DNA from: Flavobacteriaceae bacterium
GTDB taxonomy: Bacteria; Bacteroidota; Bacteroidia; Flavobacteriales; Flavobacteriaceae
NCBI GenBank assembly: GCA_030835825.1
Contig: JAURRA010000002.1
Coordinates: 1 to 64,000 of the forward strand
Direction of reading: 5' to 3'
DNA length: 64,000 nucleotides
The notes beneath the pieces are model-generated. The model did no database searches. It saw only the letters and a list, made by a program, of their open reading frames with translations, and had not been told where the DNA came from. Position 1 is the stretch's first letter. The number at the start of each line of letters is the position of its first letter. This document shows positions 27,633 through 36,665 of this stretch, piece after piece. A program made the translations under genes and the position numbers.

Positions 27633-28895
27633 ATGCGTGCCGAAATCATTACTATTGGAGATGAAATCCTCATTGGTCAAATTGTCGATAGCAATTCTGC
27701 CTTCATTGGAAAATCTTTGTCTCAAATTGGAATCACGGTAAAGTACATTACTTCTATTGGCGACGATCAGGAGGCCATTATTTCGGCTTTGAGATTAGCC
27801 GAATCTCGTACCGATTTAATCATTATTACTGGAGGCTTGGGTCCTACGAAGGATGATATTACTAAAAAAACCTTAGCCACTTATTTTAATGACTCCTTAG
27901 TTCTTGATAAAACGGTTTTACTCCATATCGAGGAACTTTGGAGGTCATATATAAAGCAACCCTTATTGCAAGTCAACAGAGATCAAGCTTTGGTCTTGTC
28001 GAAGGCAGAAATTCTTGCAAATCATTACGGCAGTGCGCCAGGGATGTGGATCGAAAAGGGTCAAACTGTGGTGGTGTCTTTACCCGGTGTTCCCTATGAA
28101 ATGAAATCGATTTTGAATTCCGAATTACTGCCAAAATTAACAGAGAGATTTCAACTACCCACAATTGTTCATAGAACTATCCTGACTCAGGGTATGGGTG
28201 AAAGTCTATTGGCTGAAAGAATTTCTGATTGGGAAAACATGCTCGATCCTTCAATTAAATTGTCTTACTTGCCCAATTTAGGTCGCGTCAGACTGCGTCT
28301 TTCATCAATAGACCAGGATAAAATGAAGGTAGAAATTAGAGTACAATCGGCCATTGACACTTTGCTTCCTCTTATCCAAGATATATTTGTAGGTTTTGAG
28401 GATAACCAATCCATTGAAACAATTATCGGGGATATTTTAACAAAGCGCAATCAAACTTTGTCACTCGCAGAGAGCTGCACCGGTGGAGCCATAGCTGGAT
28501 GTTTGACTTCACATCCTGGGGCATCGAAATATTTTAAAGGTAGTTTGGTAAGCTATGCTACCGCGGTCAAAACAGAAGTTTTAGGCGTTGATGACGAATT
28601 GATTCAAGATCAGGGTGTGGTGAGTGAAGCGGTAGCTATTCAAATGGCTCAAAAAGTTCGAGCTCTTTTCAAAACGGATTATGCGATATCAACAACTGGA
28701 GATGCAGGGCCCTCTACCTCAGAAGGTCGGGTTACCGTTGGTACTGTTTGCATTGCAATTGCTGGTCCCACAGAGATTCAGTCGGGTACTTTTCAGTTTG
28801 GAAAAAGTCGTGAAAGAGTAATTAAAAAGGCTGTGAACAAGGCGTTTGAACTGCTATATAAGGAAATATTAAAAAATGCCTCTAAAGAAGTTTGA
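27633..28895 (+). CDS. cinA: CinA family protein (NMN amidohydrolase / MoCF domain)
   Basis: A 420-residue protein with the N-terminal MoCF-like domain (ITIGDEILIGQIVDSNSAFI, IITGGLGPTKDDITKKT, PGVPYEMKSIL). The C-terminal CinA deamidase domain (LAESCTGGAIAGCLTSHPGASKYFKGSLVSY...TGDAGPS) removes the amide from nicotinamide mononucleotide in NAD recycling. The full-length two-domain form is the one shared by most Bacteroidota. It is the last gene before a fresh promoter and rpmB. Confidence 0.95.
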   Translation: MRAEIITIGDEILIGQIVDSNSAFIGKSLSQIGITVKYITSIGDDQEAIISALRLAESRTDLIIITGGLGPTKDDITKKTLATYFNDSLVLDKTVLLHIEELWRSYIKQPLLQVNRDQALVLSKAEILANHYGSAPGMWIEKGQTVVVSLPGVPYEMKSILNSELLPKLTERFQLPTIVHRTILTQGMGESLLAERISDWENMLDPSIKLSYLPNLGRVRLRLSSIDQDKMKVEIRVQSAIDTLLPLIQDIFVGFEDNQSIETIIGDILTKRNQTLSLAESCTGGAIAGCLTSHPGASKYFKGSLVSYATAVKTEVLGVDDELIQDQGVVSEAVAIQMAQKVRALFKTDYAISTTGDAGPSTSEGRVTVGTVCIAIAGPTEIQSGTFQFGKSRERVIKKAVNKAFELLYKEILKNASKEV

Positions 28896-28921
28896 TGAGA
28901 CATATAATTTTACTAGATTTG
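28891..28921 (+). promoter_or_regulatory. Promoter of rpmB-rpmG-DUF4295
   Basis: TTTG (28891-28894), a 19-nt spacer and TAGATTTG (28914-28921) match the Bacteroidota promoter consensus at every defined position. The -33 box overlaps the end of cinA. The predicted start is about 20 nt before the rpmB ATG. Confidence 0.7.
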
Positions 28922-28948
28922 CGCCCTGTTTGAATTAAAAGAAACGCC

Positions 28949-29185
28949 ATGTCACGAGTATGTGAACTTACTGGAAAAAAAGCAATGACTGGAAACAATG
29001 TTTCCCACGCTATGAATAAAACCAAACGCACTTTTGGCGTTAACTTGGTTAAAAAACGCTTTTATATACCAGAAGAAGATAGCTGGATCACTTTAAAAGT
29101 GTCTACTTCAGCCTTGAAAACTATAAATAAAATTGGTATTTCAGCGGCTCTTAAAGATGCGCGTCAAAAAGGCTTCATAAAATAA
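28949..29185 (+). CDS. rpmB: 50S ribosomal protein L28
   Basis: A 78-residue large-subunit protein. The hallmarks are the start MSRVCELTGKKAMTGNNVSHA, the basic NKTKRTFGVNLVKKRF and the C-terminal STSALKTINKIG. It begins a three-gene cluster with rpmG and the DUF4295 gene. Confidence 0.98.
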   Translation: MSRVCELTGKKAMTGNNVSHAMNKTKRTFGVNLVKKRFYIPEEDSWITLKVSTSALKTINKIGISAALKDARQKGFIK

Positions 29186-29202
29186 TTTAACAAAATTTAG
29201 TC

Positions 29203-29385
29203 ATGGCTAAAAAAGGCAATCGCGTACAGGTAATTCTAGAATGCACAGAGCATAAAGAATCTGGTATGCCAGGAACATCACGGTACATTACCACCAAAAA
29301 CAAAAAAAACACTCCCGATCGTATGGAGATTAAGAAATTCAACCCAATTCTTAAGCGCATGACGGTTCACAAGGAAATTAAATAA
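29203..29385 (+). CDS. rpmG: 50S ribosomal protein L33 (zinc-free form)
   Basis: A 60-residue protein with the family core [25 protein letters not shown] and the C-terminal [14 protein letters not shown]. It has only one Cys and lacks both CxxC pairs, so it is the zinc-independent (C-minus) type. It lies 17 nt after rpmB and 6 nt before the DUF4295 gene. Confidence 0.97.
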   Translation: MAKKGNRVQVILECTEHKESGMPGTSRYITTKNKKNTPDRMEIKKFNPILKRMTVHKEIK

Positions 29386-29391
29386 TTAATC

Positions 29392-29544
29392 ATGGCAAAA
29401 AAATCTGTAGCATCCTTACAAACTGGATCGAATCGGCTAACCAAGGCGATTAACATGGTAAAGTCTTCTAAAACGGGAGCCTATACTTTTGTTGAAACTA
29501 TTATGGTACCTGAAGAAGTGAACAACTTTTTCAATAAAAAATAA
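29392..29544 (+). CDS. DUF4295 family small protein
   Basis: A 50-residue basic protein that begins MAKKSVASLQTGSNRLTKAI and ends PEEVNNFFNKK. It belongs to DUF4295, a short family that almost always follows rpmG in Bacteroidota. The position and positive charge suggest a ribosome-associated role, but that is inference. It starts 6 nt after rpmG and is followed by an intrinsic terminator. Confidence 0.9.
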   Translation: MAKKSVASLQTGSNRLTKAINMVKSSKTGAYTFVETIMVPEEVNNFFNKK

Positions 29545-29565
29545 TTTATCCTTATAATGACATTC

Positions 29566-29602
29566 AAAGCTGCTTTTGTTTCGGAAGCAGCTTTTCTTTT
29601 TT
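29566..29602 (+). terminator. Intrinsic terminator of the rpmB-rpmG-DUF4295 operon
   Basis: A perfect 10-bp stem AAAGCTGCTT/AAGCAGCTTT (29566-29575 with 29585-29594) with a 9-nt loop is followed by a T-rich run (TCTTTTTT). It begins 21 nt after the DUF4295 stop and ends 13 nt before the rimO start. Confidence 0.85.
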
Positions 29603-29614
29603 ATACTTTTCAAT

Positions 29615-30919
29615 TTGAGAACTAAGACCTTATCAAAAAATACTATTAATGTTATCACCTTAGGGTGTAGCAAAAATACTTATGATAGCGAGGTTCTATT
29701 GGGTCAGTTACAGGCTAACGGCAAGGCTGTGGTTCACGAGGGTGAAGGTAATATTGTAGTCATTAACACTTGCGGTTTTATCGATAATGCAAAAGAGGAA
29801 AGTGTTAACACCATACTTGATTATATTCAAAGAAAACAAGAGGGATTGGTCGACAAGGTTTATGTCACGGGGTGCTTGAGCGAACGCTACAAGCCAGATT
29901 TAATTGAAGAAATTCCGGACGTGGATCAATATTTTGGTACTACCGAATTACCACAATTGTTGAATGCACTCGGAGCCGACTACAAACATGAGCTCGTGGG
30001 GGAGCGGTTGACAACTACGCCTCGGAATTATGCCTATCTCAAAATTGCTGAAGGTTGCGATCGCCCTTGTAGTTTTTGCGCTATTCCATTGATGCGCGGG
30101 AAACACCGATCTACACCGATAGAAGATTTGGTGCTTGAAACTAAAAAATTGGCTTCTAAAGGGGTAAAAGAACTTATTCTCATCGCTCAAGATCTCACCT
30201 ACTATGGGCTAGACTTGTACAAAAAGCGCCGTTTAGCAGATCTGTTGCGTGAACTGGTTAAGATAGATGGTATCGAGTGGATTCGCCTGCATTATGCGTT
30301 TCCGACTGGCTTCCCAATGGAAGTATTGGACGTCATGCGTGCCGAGTCAAAAATTTGTAATTATATAGATATTCCGTTACAGCATATCTCCGACAATGTT
30401 TTGAAAAGTATGAAACGCGGCACAACAATGGCTAAAACTACTGCTCTTCTGAATGAATTTCGTTTAGCAGTTCCAGATATGGCTATTCGCACGACTTTAA
30501 TTGTGGGTTATCCTGGCGAGACCGAAGATGATTTTCAACTGCTAAAAAAATGGGTTAAAGACATGCGATTCGAGCGTTTAGGATGTTTTCAATATTCTCA
30601 CGAAGAAGACACCAAGGCCTACGAGTTGGATGACAATGTGCCTGCCGAAGTGAAACAACAACGAGCTAACGAGATTATGGAGGTTCAATCTCAAATTTCG
30701 TGGGAGTTAAATCAACAAAAGGTGGGGCATGTCATGAAGGTCATGATCGATAGGAAAGAGGGCAATTATTATATCGGTCGCTCGGAGTATGACTCGCCAG
30801 ATGTCGATAATTTGGTCCATATATCCAATGTTCAATCCTATTTATCACCAGGTACTTTTGTAGATGTGCTTATAGAAGAAGCTACCGACTACGATTTGTA
30901 TGGTATTTTGAGAGCCTAA
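29615..30919 (+). CDS. rimO: Ribosomal protein S12 methylthiotransferase RimO
   Basis: A radical-SAM enzyme that methylthiolates an Asp of ribosomal protein S12 using two 4Fe-4S clusters. The N-terminal UPF0004 domain has LGCSKNTYDSEV, NTCGFI and VTGCLSERY, whose Cys bind the first cluster. The radical-SAM motif CDRPCSFCAIP is near residue 150. The C-terminal TRAM domain ends the 434-residue protein. No ATG is available near the expected start. I choose the TTG at 29615, which gives the usual Bacteroidota start (M)RTKTLSKNTINVITLGCSKN. An earlier TTG at 29576 would start inside the terminator. Confidence 0.93.
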   Translation: MRTKTLSKNTINVITLGCSKNTYDSEVLLGQLQANGKAVVHEGEGNIVVINTCGFIDNAKEESVNTILDYIQRKQEGLVDKVYVTGCLSERYKPDLIEEIPDVDQYFGTTELPQLLNALGADYKHELVGERLTTTPRNYAYLKIAEGCDRPCSFCAIPLMRGKHRSTPIEDLVLETKKLASKGVKELILIAQDLTYYGLDLYKKRRLADLLRELVKIDGIEWIRLHYAFPTGFPMEVLDVMRAESKICNYIDIPLQHISDNVLKSMKRGTTMAKTTALLNEFRLAVPDMAIRTTLIVGYPGETEDDFQLLKKWVKDMRFERLGCFQYSHEEDTKAYELDDNVPAEVKQQRANEIMEVQSQISWELNQQKVGHVMKVMIDRKEGNYYIGRSEYDSPDVDNLVHISNVQSYLSPGTFVDVLIEEATDYDLYGILRA

Positions 30920-31785
30920 GTGGTTTTCAAATGGATTTCATTTTCCAATTCTTGTTTTTTTGGAAACAGTATAAAATATCCCCCCATAAAGGAGACAATT
31001 GCGCCAATAATTGAAATCCAAAGTCCAACTGTAGCTGAGGTTTCTCCAGATAGTGCTAAAAATTGGGCACTGCTTAGAAATAAAAATTCCCTCACACCAA
31101 TTCCGGCAAACGAAATAATTCCTGCAGCGGAGGAGATCAAAAAAATCCAAACCATTAAACTTACAGTACTTTCAATTCCCATACCTTCAATAATCAATAT
31201 CACGGCAGAAATTTGTAAAAATTGTGCCATAACTGAATATCCAAAAGTATGAAAATAGATCATTTGACTCTTGAAAATATAGTGCGTAATAGCATATCCT
31301 ACTGCTATCATCGCTACAACTGCAATCAATCTTAGCCCCAGCATAGGTATCAGAACACCAGACGGATCCAATAGTATAATCATTACGGCTAACACACCAA
31401 ATCCAATGGCGCGATCAAGAAATAACATTTTCAAAATCTGCTTACTCGGCCAGCCCAAAACGCTGCGCAATCTAACCCCCTTATAGGCATCACCACCAAC
31501 ACCACCCGGAAGAAAGAAATTGTAGAAAAGTCCAGCTGCGTACAATTTCATATTGGATTGCCACGAAAGTTTATAATTAAATCGTCTGAAGATATTATAA
31601 ACTCTAAATGAGGAAACGACTTGAGACAGCATGAATAGTGTTAAAGCACCTGCTATATATTCTAAACGCGTATTGTGAATGGTGTCAACTAATTGACTCC
31701 CATTGATGTTGCTAACGGTATAGTATACACAAAATGTTGTAATACACAATTGCAGGGATTTCCCCAAGAGCTTACGAATAGCCAT
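30916..31785 (-). CDS. Flippase-like / LPG-synthase transmembrane domain protein
   Basis: A 289-residue inner-membrane protein with about eight transmembrane helices. It belongs to the family related to the membrane part of lysylphosphatidylglycerol synthase (UPF0104). The typical AAGLFYNFFLPGGVGGDAYKG, FLDRAIGF and GIISFAGIGVREFLFL segments are present. The neighbour upstream is a dolichol-phosphate-sugar-synthase-like transferase, overlapping by 14 nt, so it may move or handle the lipid-linked product. The exact substrate is unknown. It converges with rimO, sharing the tetranucleotide CTAA as overlapping stops. Confidence 0.82.
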   Translation of the reverse strand: MAIRKLLGKSLQLCITTFCVYYTVSNINGSQLVDTIHNTRLEYIAGALTLFMLSQVVSSFRVYNIFRRFNYKLSWQSNMKLYAAGLFYNFFLPGGVGGDAYKGVRLRSVLGWPSKQILKMLFLDRAIGFGVLAVMIILLDPSGVLIPMLGLRLIAVVAMIAVGYAITHYIFKSQMIYFHTFGYSVMAQFLQISAVILIIEGMGIESTVSLMVWIFLISSAAGIISFAGIGVREFLFLSSAQFLALSGETSATVGLWISIIGAIVSFMGGYFILFPKKQELENEIHLKTT

Positions 31786-32728
31786 GGTGAGGTATCGATT
31801 TTTTAACTAGGGTCAATTTATCTTGACAGTATTTTTTGAAGGATTCAACCCTGGAGTGGTATAGTTGGCCAAGACTATAGAAAAGCCATCCAACAAAAAC
31901 AAAACTCACACCGACCCACAATCCACCAACGTCAATATCAGATCCTTTCATAAGGTTTAAAAATACTAAATATAGTGCTATCGCACATCCAATAATTAAC
32001 AATATCCCTCCGATTAAAGATAAATAGGAAAGAATAGATTGGGACTTTTTATTTTGAAGTAAAATGATAATCAAGTCTCCAAGGACTCTAAAAGTACGAC
32101 TCAAATTATATTTCGATTTTCCATAGAGTCTAGGATGATGTGTCACAGGAGTTTCGAGAATCTTTGCGCCTTTGAGATGTGCGATCAAGCTGATGTAGCG
32201 ATGCTGTTCTCCGTAGAAATCTAACGATTTAGCTAAGCTAGCATTAAAAATTTTTAGGCCACAACCCAAGTCTTTTATTCTTAATGGGGTTGAAAATCGC
32301 ACTATGGCGTTTGCAATTAGCGAGGGTATGGTCCTCATTACGCCATCTTTGCGATTTATGCGACTACCAGTGATTAAATCCCATTGTTGTGTTTCTGCCA
32401 GTTCTAATAATTTCGGAATGTCTTTAGGGTCATTTTGCATATCACCATCCATGGTCAGAATATATTGTCCTTTGGCTATTTCTATACCTTGAGCCAGGGC
32501 CGTGCTTTGGCCAGAACGCTGCTCCAATTGAATTAAAATTATTCTGTGGTCTTGTATAGATTGAATAATCGCACTTGAGCCATCCTTTGAACCATCATCG
32601 ACATAGATCAATTCAAAAGAAATGCCATCGAGTGCTGCAGTAATATTTCTAGTCAATGGACGGATATTGTCCAATTCATTGTGAATGGGTATAATTATAG
32701 ACAGATGAGATGTATTCAATTCAGGCAT
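31772..32728 (-). CDS. GT2 glycosyltransferase, polyprenyl-phosphate type
   Basis: A 318-residue enzyme of the DPM1/ArnC-like group that transfers a sugar from a nucleotide to undecaprenyl phosphate. The catalytic core shows SIIIPIHNELDNI, LIYVDDGSKDGS, RSGQSTALAQG, TMDGDMQNDPKDIPKL and ITGSRINRKD. Two C-terminal transmembrane helices (ILSYLSLIGGILLIIGCAIALYL and VGVSFVFVGWLFYSLGQL) anchor it. It overlaps the flippase-like gene by 14 nt, which indicates coupled expression. Confidence 0.88.
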   Translation of the reverse strand: MPELNTSHLSIIIPIHNELDNIRPLTRNITAALDGISFELIYVDDGSKDGSSAIIQSIQDHRIILIQLEQRSGQSTALAQGIEIAKGQYILTMDGDMQNDPKDIPKLLELAETQQWDLITGSRINRKDGVMRTIPSLIANAIVRFSTPLRIKDLGCGLKIFNASLAKSLDFYGEQHRYISLIAHLKGAKILETPVTHHPRLYGKSKYNLSRTFRVLGDLIIILLQNKKSQSILSYLSLIGGILLIIGCAIALYLVFLNLMKGSDIDVGGLWVGVSFVFVGWLFYSLGQLYHSRVESFKKYCQDKLTLVKKSIPHHGYS

Positions 32729-32816
32729 AGCTGCAGCAGTTTGTCGTACTGTTGCAAGTTATTGCTTTTGACAAATCAAAAGGCAGTTAAACCTGAATTT
32801 CCTTTAAGTCATAAAA

Positions 32817-33965
32817 TTACTCAAAGGGATCCGACCATTTTATATCCGTATAGACATTACTACCTGAGAGTGTATTCAAAAAAGCTACTAAAGCTTGTTT
32901 TTCATTTTCGGTCAAATTCAACTGAAGCCCTTGGTTATTGGGTCCCAACAATCTGTTGTCGATATTGTCGTTGGCCGTTATGCTGTTGTAGTGGTTCAAG
33001 ACTTGAATTAGGCTAGAAAAGGCACCATTGTGCATTAGTGGGCTATTCAGGATGCCTTGTCCATTGGTAACATCTCTGAGACTTGGGGCGCGTGTGTTGG
33101 TCAAATCTGTTTCAGCTGGGCTTCCTGCTGTTGCAATAACACCATTGTTTAGCGATTGAGGATCGATAGAAAATTCAGGTGGCGCATGACATCCAGCGCA
33201 TCCTGCACCATTTAGATTGGGAGGATTTAAAAATAGTGTTTTGCCTAGATTTTCTTCAGGACTAAAATTCGGAAAGGGTGCTTGGTCATTTGGAGTATTA
33301 GCTCTTCCTTGGTCGTATTTAGAGTCAAAAGATTGTATACTTCGAACAAATTGTGATAGTGCTCTTTGTATTCTGTTTTCATTGATTTCATTGCTCTCAA
33401 ATGCATAGGTGAACAACACTGGGTAATAACTGAGCCCATTCATTCGAGTAATCAAATCGTCGAAATTAGGATCGCCGTTTTCGCCGCTAAAGCCCATTTC
33501 AATATGATCTTGAATCGGCTGAGTAACTTGATCGTCTAGATTAACTGCCCGTTCGTCCCAAAAGAATCGGGATTCATTAGCAAAACGAGCATTTATTAGT
33601 CGCATGGCATGTCGGCCTGTAAGTCCTCCAGATAGCCCAGAACTTTGTGTATCATCATCGCTGAAGGCCAATGATTGTTGATGGCAACTAGCACATGAAA
33701 CACTATTATTGACAGAGAGGTTAGTGTCATAAAAAAGAACCCTTCCCAAAGTAGCAATGTCATCGTCTATGGTTTCACCAAGAGGTGTGTTGTCTTTAGT
33801 AATGTAGCCCGGAACAGTTTGGCTCGAGTAGTTGTAAGGGCTCGTAGGCAAGTTTAGACCCAATAATGGATCAACGGAATTATCTGAAGAATCTGAGGTG
33901 GATTCGTCACCAGAAGTACATGCGGCTAAGGCCGCTAATAAAACCAGGTAAAATATCTTTTTCAT
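32817..33965 (-). CDS. Di-heme cytochrome c peroxidase, lipoprotein
   Basis: A 382-residue cell-envelope protein of the CcpA/MauG family that reduces hydrogen peroxide. The N-terminus is a lipoprotein signal peptide with lipobox LAAC (C16) followed by an acidic, Ser/Asp-rich linker. Two c-type heme motifs are present, CASCH (first domain) and CAGCH (second domain). LGRVLFYDTNLS, NARFANESRFFWDERA and the C-terminal NLTENEKQALVAFLNTL are typical. The start at 33965 (MKKIFYLVLLAALAAC) is preferred over an ATG five codons earlier because it gives a standard signal peptide. Confidence 0.93.
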   Translation of the reverse strand: MKKIFYLVLLAALAACTSGDESTSDSSDNSVDPLLGLNLPTSPYNYSSQTVPGYITKDNTPLGETIDDDIATLGRVLFYDTNLSVNNSVSCASCHQQSLAFSDDDTQSSGLSGGLTGRHAMRLINARFANESRFFWDERAVNLDDQVTQPIQDHIEMGFSGENGDPNFDDLITRMNGLSYYPVLFTYAFESNEINENRIQRALSQFVRSIQSFDSKYDQGRANTPNDQAPFPNFSPEENLGKTLFLNPPNLNGAGCAGCHAPPEFSIDPQSLNNGVIATAGSPAETDLTNTRAPSLRDVTNGQGILNSPLMHNGAFSSLIQVLNHYNSITANDNIDNRLLGPNNQGLQLNLTENEKQALVAFLNTLSGSNVYTDIKWSDPFE

Positions 33966-33994
33966 TTTGTTGTTTCTCATTAGACACGGGATAT

Positions 33995-34022
33995 CAAGAT
34001 TAGTTTAAATCTGGATTTCAAA
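33995..34022 (-). promoter_or_regulatory. Candidate promoter of the di-heme peroxidase gene
   Basis: On the minus strand TTTG (34022-34019), a 16-nt spacer and TAATCTTG (34002-33995) match the phylum promoter with one mismatch in the -7 box, about 30 nt before the chosen ATG. Confidence 0.45.
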
Positions 34023-34036
34023 CGAGATAAGCCAAT

Positions 34037-34060
34037 CAGCGGAATGTTGCTATTCCGCTG
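34037..34060 (-). terminator. Hairpin downstream of the M14 peptidase gene
   Basis: A perfect 9-bp stem CAGCGGAAT/ATTCCGCTG with a 6-nt loop lies 23 nt after the M14 peptidase stop and before the peroxidase promoter. There is no T tract on either side, so it may stabilise the mRNA 3' end or act as a weak terminator. Confidence 0.45.
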
Positions 34061-34083
34061 TGAAAATTAATATTGGTACGGGG

Positions 34084-36558
34084 CTATAATTCATAACTGT
34101 TGTTGTTGACAAAAAAGATGGCATTGGCCAATAACAACTTTCCGTTTTCCCAAAAACTTCTGAATAGCGGATTATCCACCATGTATATTACGCTGCCCCG
34201 TCCATGGCTTTCTTCACCAAATACGAGGGATTTACTCATAGATTTTAGGGCCTCACTACCTACAAAACCAGATACTTTTTGAACATTTTCAGTCAAGTAG
34301 CCTACGTTGAAACCTTGTTTTAAATACTCATAACTATCACTACTCAGCTTCAGGGAATAATAATGGTTGTCATAACCAAAAGCTAAGGGGTGAGAGTTGT
34401 CCATTTGAACTTTGAAAATAGCTCCTGTGATTAAATTTTTCGCACTTTCACGCTCTCTCTTGTCGTAAGGTAATAATGGGTCTGACTCAGGGGGTTTCAC
34501 TTCTTTGGAACCTAGTCCAAACCCTTCCTTGCCCTCGAAAGACCGGACCGCCCGACCAATAACAATCATATTACCGCCCTTGGAGAGCCAGTCGTTCAGT
34601 AGATCCATTGTCCGACCATTCATCTGGCGGCCATAATATCCTTCAGGAACAATCAAGGTTGAAAATTGACTCCAGTTTGTTGACGCAAAATCGTCCGTAT
34701 TAATTCTTGTTACTGGGTATTTGAGTTGTTGGTCAAAGAAATGCCATAGAGCACCATAGCTCAAAGATGATGTCCCATTGCCAGCTAACATAGCTATTTT
34801 TGGAGGATTGATGAGTTTGATATCTGGAGATCCAAAGTCTGGTCCAGTGGTTGAGAAACCTGAACTCGCTAGGGTGAGTTTTCGACCGTGAAGGTTAGCC
34901 AAACGGCTAAGCGTTTGGTCGAAATCTGAAACGTGATGGTTGTCGCCTCTTGTGATGATTAGACTGCCTCTGTCAAATAATTTGCCAGCTGTGCTCATTT
35001 CCTTTTCGGTAAATCGCACTTTGAAGTCCTTTTTAAGTAGGTCAGCCAAAAATTTAGCATCACTTAAATTATGCCATTCAACCAAATAACCTACCGCATT
35101 TGTGCTGATGTCATTGGACATTTGATCCTTTGTTACAGGGCTAAAATTCACAGATTTTTGACTTGCTAAAGCGTTCAAACCATAGGCATAGGGTAAGCTC
35201 CACGCAGTGATATCATAAGTCAAAGAGTCGGATAGTTTGGCATTGGATTCGAACAATACCTTAATCATTTTTCCTCTCGCTTGAGTAGCTGGTACCACCA
35301 AATCACTTGACGACAATTGCCATTGGGTGTTTTTTAAACTGTGATAGTCATAACCGTTTGCGGAAGTCTGCTGTGCTCGACCATAGCTGATTTGATGCTT
35401 GTCAAGCAGATCCATCAAGGCTTGTTTCTTGTCCCGATCTCCTCTCAAAACATAGCTTTTAGTTGCTATATCACTGTTGTCAAAATAGGCTGTAAACTCT
35501 TTATTCAATCGATCGGCATTTTTAGAGGTCATTTCAACGGTTGACAGACCAGTGACAGTATGATGTTTTACCCGATCAATCAAGGTCAATTCAATACCTT
35601 CATCATTCATCACTCCTAGTCCGCCCATACCATGACCAGCTTGCTCGTAGGTCATGCCAATGGCTCCAAGATAGGTAGGGTAGGTATCCCCATAAGCAGG
35701 ATAGAGCAAGTCAAAACGTTCTCGAGTGAAATATAACCATCCGTTTTCATCAAAATATTTTGCATTATTTTTCCCAATTTGAGTTTGAAATTCTCTCTGC
35801 CAATCAGTGATTATCTCGTGAAAAGGCTCCGCCGCTGGAGCAAAGTAATAAGGTTCGTTGATGCCCTGCTCATGGAAATCCACGTGTACATGAGGTAGCC
35901 ATTGATGATATACTTTTAAACGAGATTGTGTTTCAATTTGACTTGCCCAAGTCCAGTCTCTATTGAGGTCAAAAAGATAATGGTTGGGTCTACCACCAGG
36001 CCAAGGCTCACTGTGTTCAATAGATGCTGGATTAGAATCGTAAGGACTGCCGGTTTGCTGGTTAAACCAATTGGCATAGCGATCTCTACCGTCAGGATTT
36101 ACACATGGATCAATCAAAACAACCGTATTTTTCAGATAATCTCGATGCTCGGTGAGTAATTCGTATATGGTTTGCATGGAGGCTTCCGTACTTGATGCCT
36201 CATTACCGTGAACATTGAAACTTAACCATACCACGCCCATATTATTTGATGACGTTTGGGAGGACACTGTTTGAGCCAAATGAGATGCTCTAATAGATTC
36301 AAGCTGATTCATATTACTTCCACTTGAGACTGTGGCCAAATAGAGTGGACGACCCTCGTAGGTTGAACCATATTGATCCAACTTAACTTGATTTGGATAT
36401 TCAGAAGCTACATATTGAAAATATTCGACAACCCGGTGGTGCCGACTAAATTGAGTGCCAATGTCATAGCCTAAAAACTCAGAAGGCGATTTTAGCGTCT
36501 GTCCATTTAGTAGGAATGAAAAACATATTGAAATAATAAAAAATGTCGTTTGTTTCAT
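34084..36558 (-). CDS. Secreted M14 family zinc carboxypeptidase
   Basis: An 824-residue exported peptidase. The signal peptide is MKQTTFFIISICFSFLLNG. The M14 zinc motif HxxE appears in NVHGNEASSTEAS, the third ligand His is in HVDFHEQG, and the substrate-binding region includes DPCVNPDGRDRYANWFN. A long C-terminal part of about 450 residues includes a glutamine-amidotransferase-like Rossmann region (KIAMLAGNGTSSLSYGALWHFFDQ; IVPEGYYG). This size and design are frequent in Bacteroidota. The start at 36558 is preferred because it begins the signal peptide. Confidence 0.9.
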   Translation of the reverse strand: MKQTTFFIISICFSFLLNGQTLKSPSEFLGYDIGTQFSRHHRVVEYFQYVASEYPNQVKLDQYGSTYEGRPLYLATVSSGSNMNQLESIRASHLAQTVSSQTSSNNMGVVWLSFNVHGNEASSTEASMQTIYELLTEHRDYLKNTVVLIDPCVNPDGRDRYANWFNQQTGSPYDSNPASIEHSEPWPGGRPNHYLFDLNRDWTWASQIETQSRLKVYHQWLPHVHVDFHEQGINEPYYFAPAAEPFHEIITDWQREFQTQIGKNNAKYFDENGWLYFTRERFDLLYPAYGDTYPTYLGAIGMTYEQAGHGMGGLGVMNDEGIELTLIDRVKHHTVTGLSTVEMTSKNADRLNKEFTAYFDNSDIATKSYVLRGDRDKKQALMDLLDKHQISYGRAQQTSANGYDYHSLKNTQWQLSSSDLVVPATQARGKMIKVLFESNAKLSDSLTYDITAWSLPYAYGLNALASQKSVNFSPVTKDQMSNDISTNAVGYLVEWHNLSDAKFLADLLKKDFKVRFTEKEMSTAGKLFDRGSLIITRGDNHHVSDFDQTLSRLANLHGRKLTLASSGFSTTGPDFGSPDIKLINPPKIAMLAGNGTSSLSYGALWHFFDQQLKYPVTRINTDDFASTNWSQFSTLIVPEGYYGRQMNGRTMDLLNDWLSKGGNMIVIGRAVRSFEGKEGFGLGSKEVKPPESDPLLPYDKRERESAKNLITGAIFKVQMDNSHPLAFGYDNHYYSLKLSSDSYEYLKQGFNVGYLTENVQKVSGFVGSEALKSMSKSLVFGEESHGRGSVIYMVDNPLFRSFWENGKLLLANAIFFVNNNSYEL

Positions 36559-36665
36559 GAGAGAATATATTTGCAATCAGATAAAGATATCAATTGTGTT
36601 TAAATTCTAGCTCTCTAAGGGTTAAATAATTAAACTGTTCTATCTTTACAGTCAATTTGTATTTC

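Noticed and set aside
32765-32782. Palindrome CTTTTGA-CAAA-TCAAAAG between the peroxidase and the GT2 gene
   Set aside because: A 7-bp AT-rich stem with no T tract in either direction; too weak to call a terminator or operator.
36559-36665. TATCTTTA boxes facing both the M14 peptidase and bshC
   Set aside because: Each matches the -7 consensus with one mismatch but neither has a -33 box at the right distance; mentioned only in the bshC entry.
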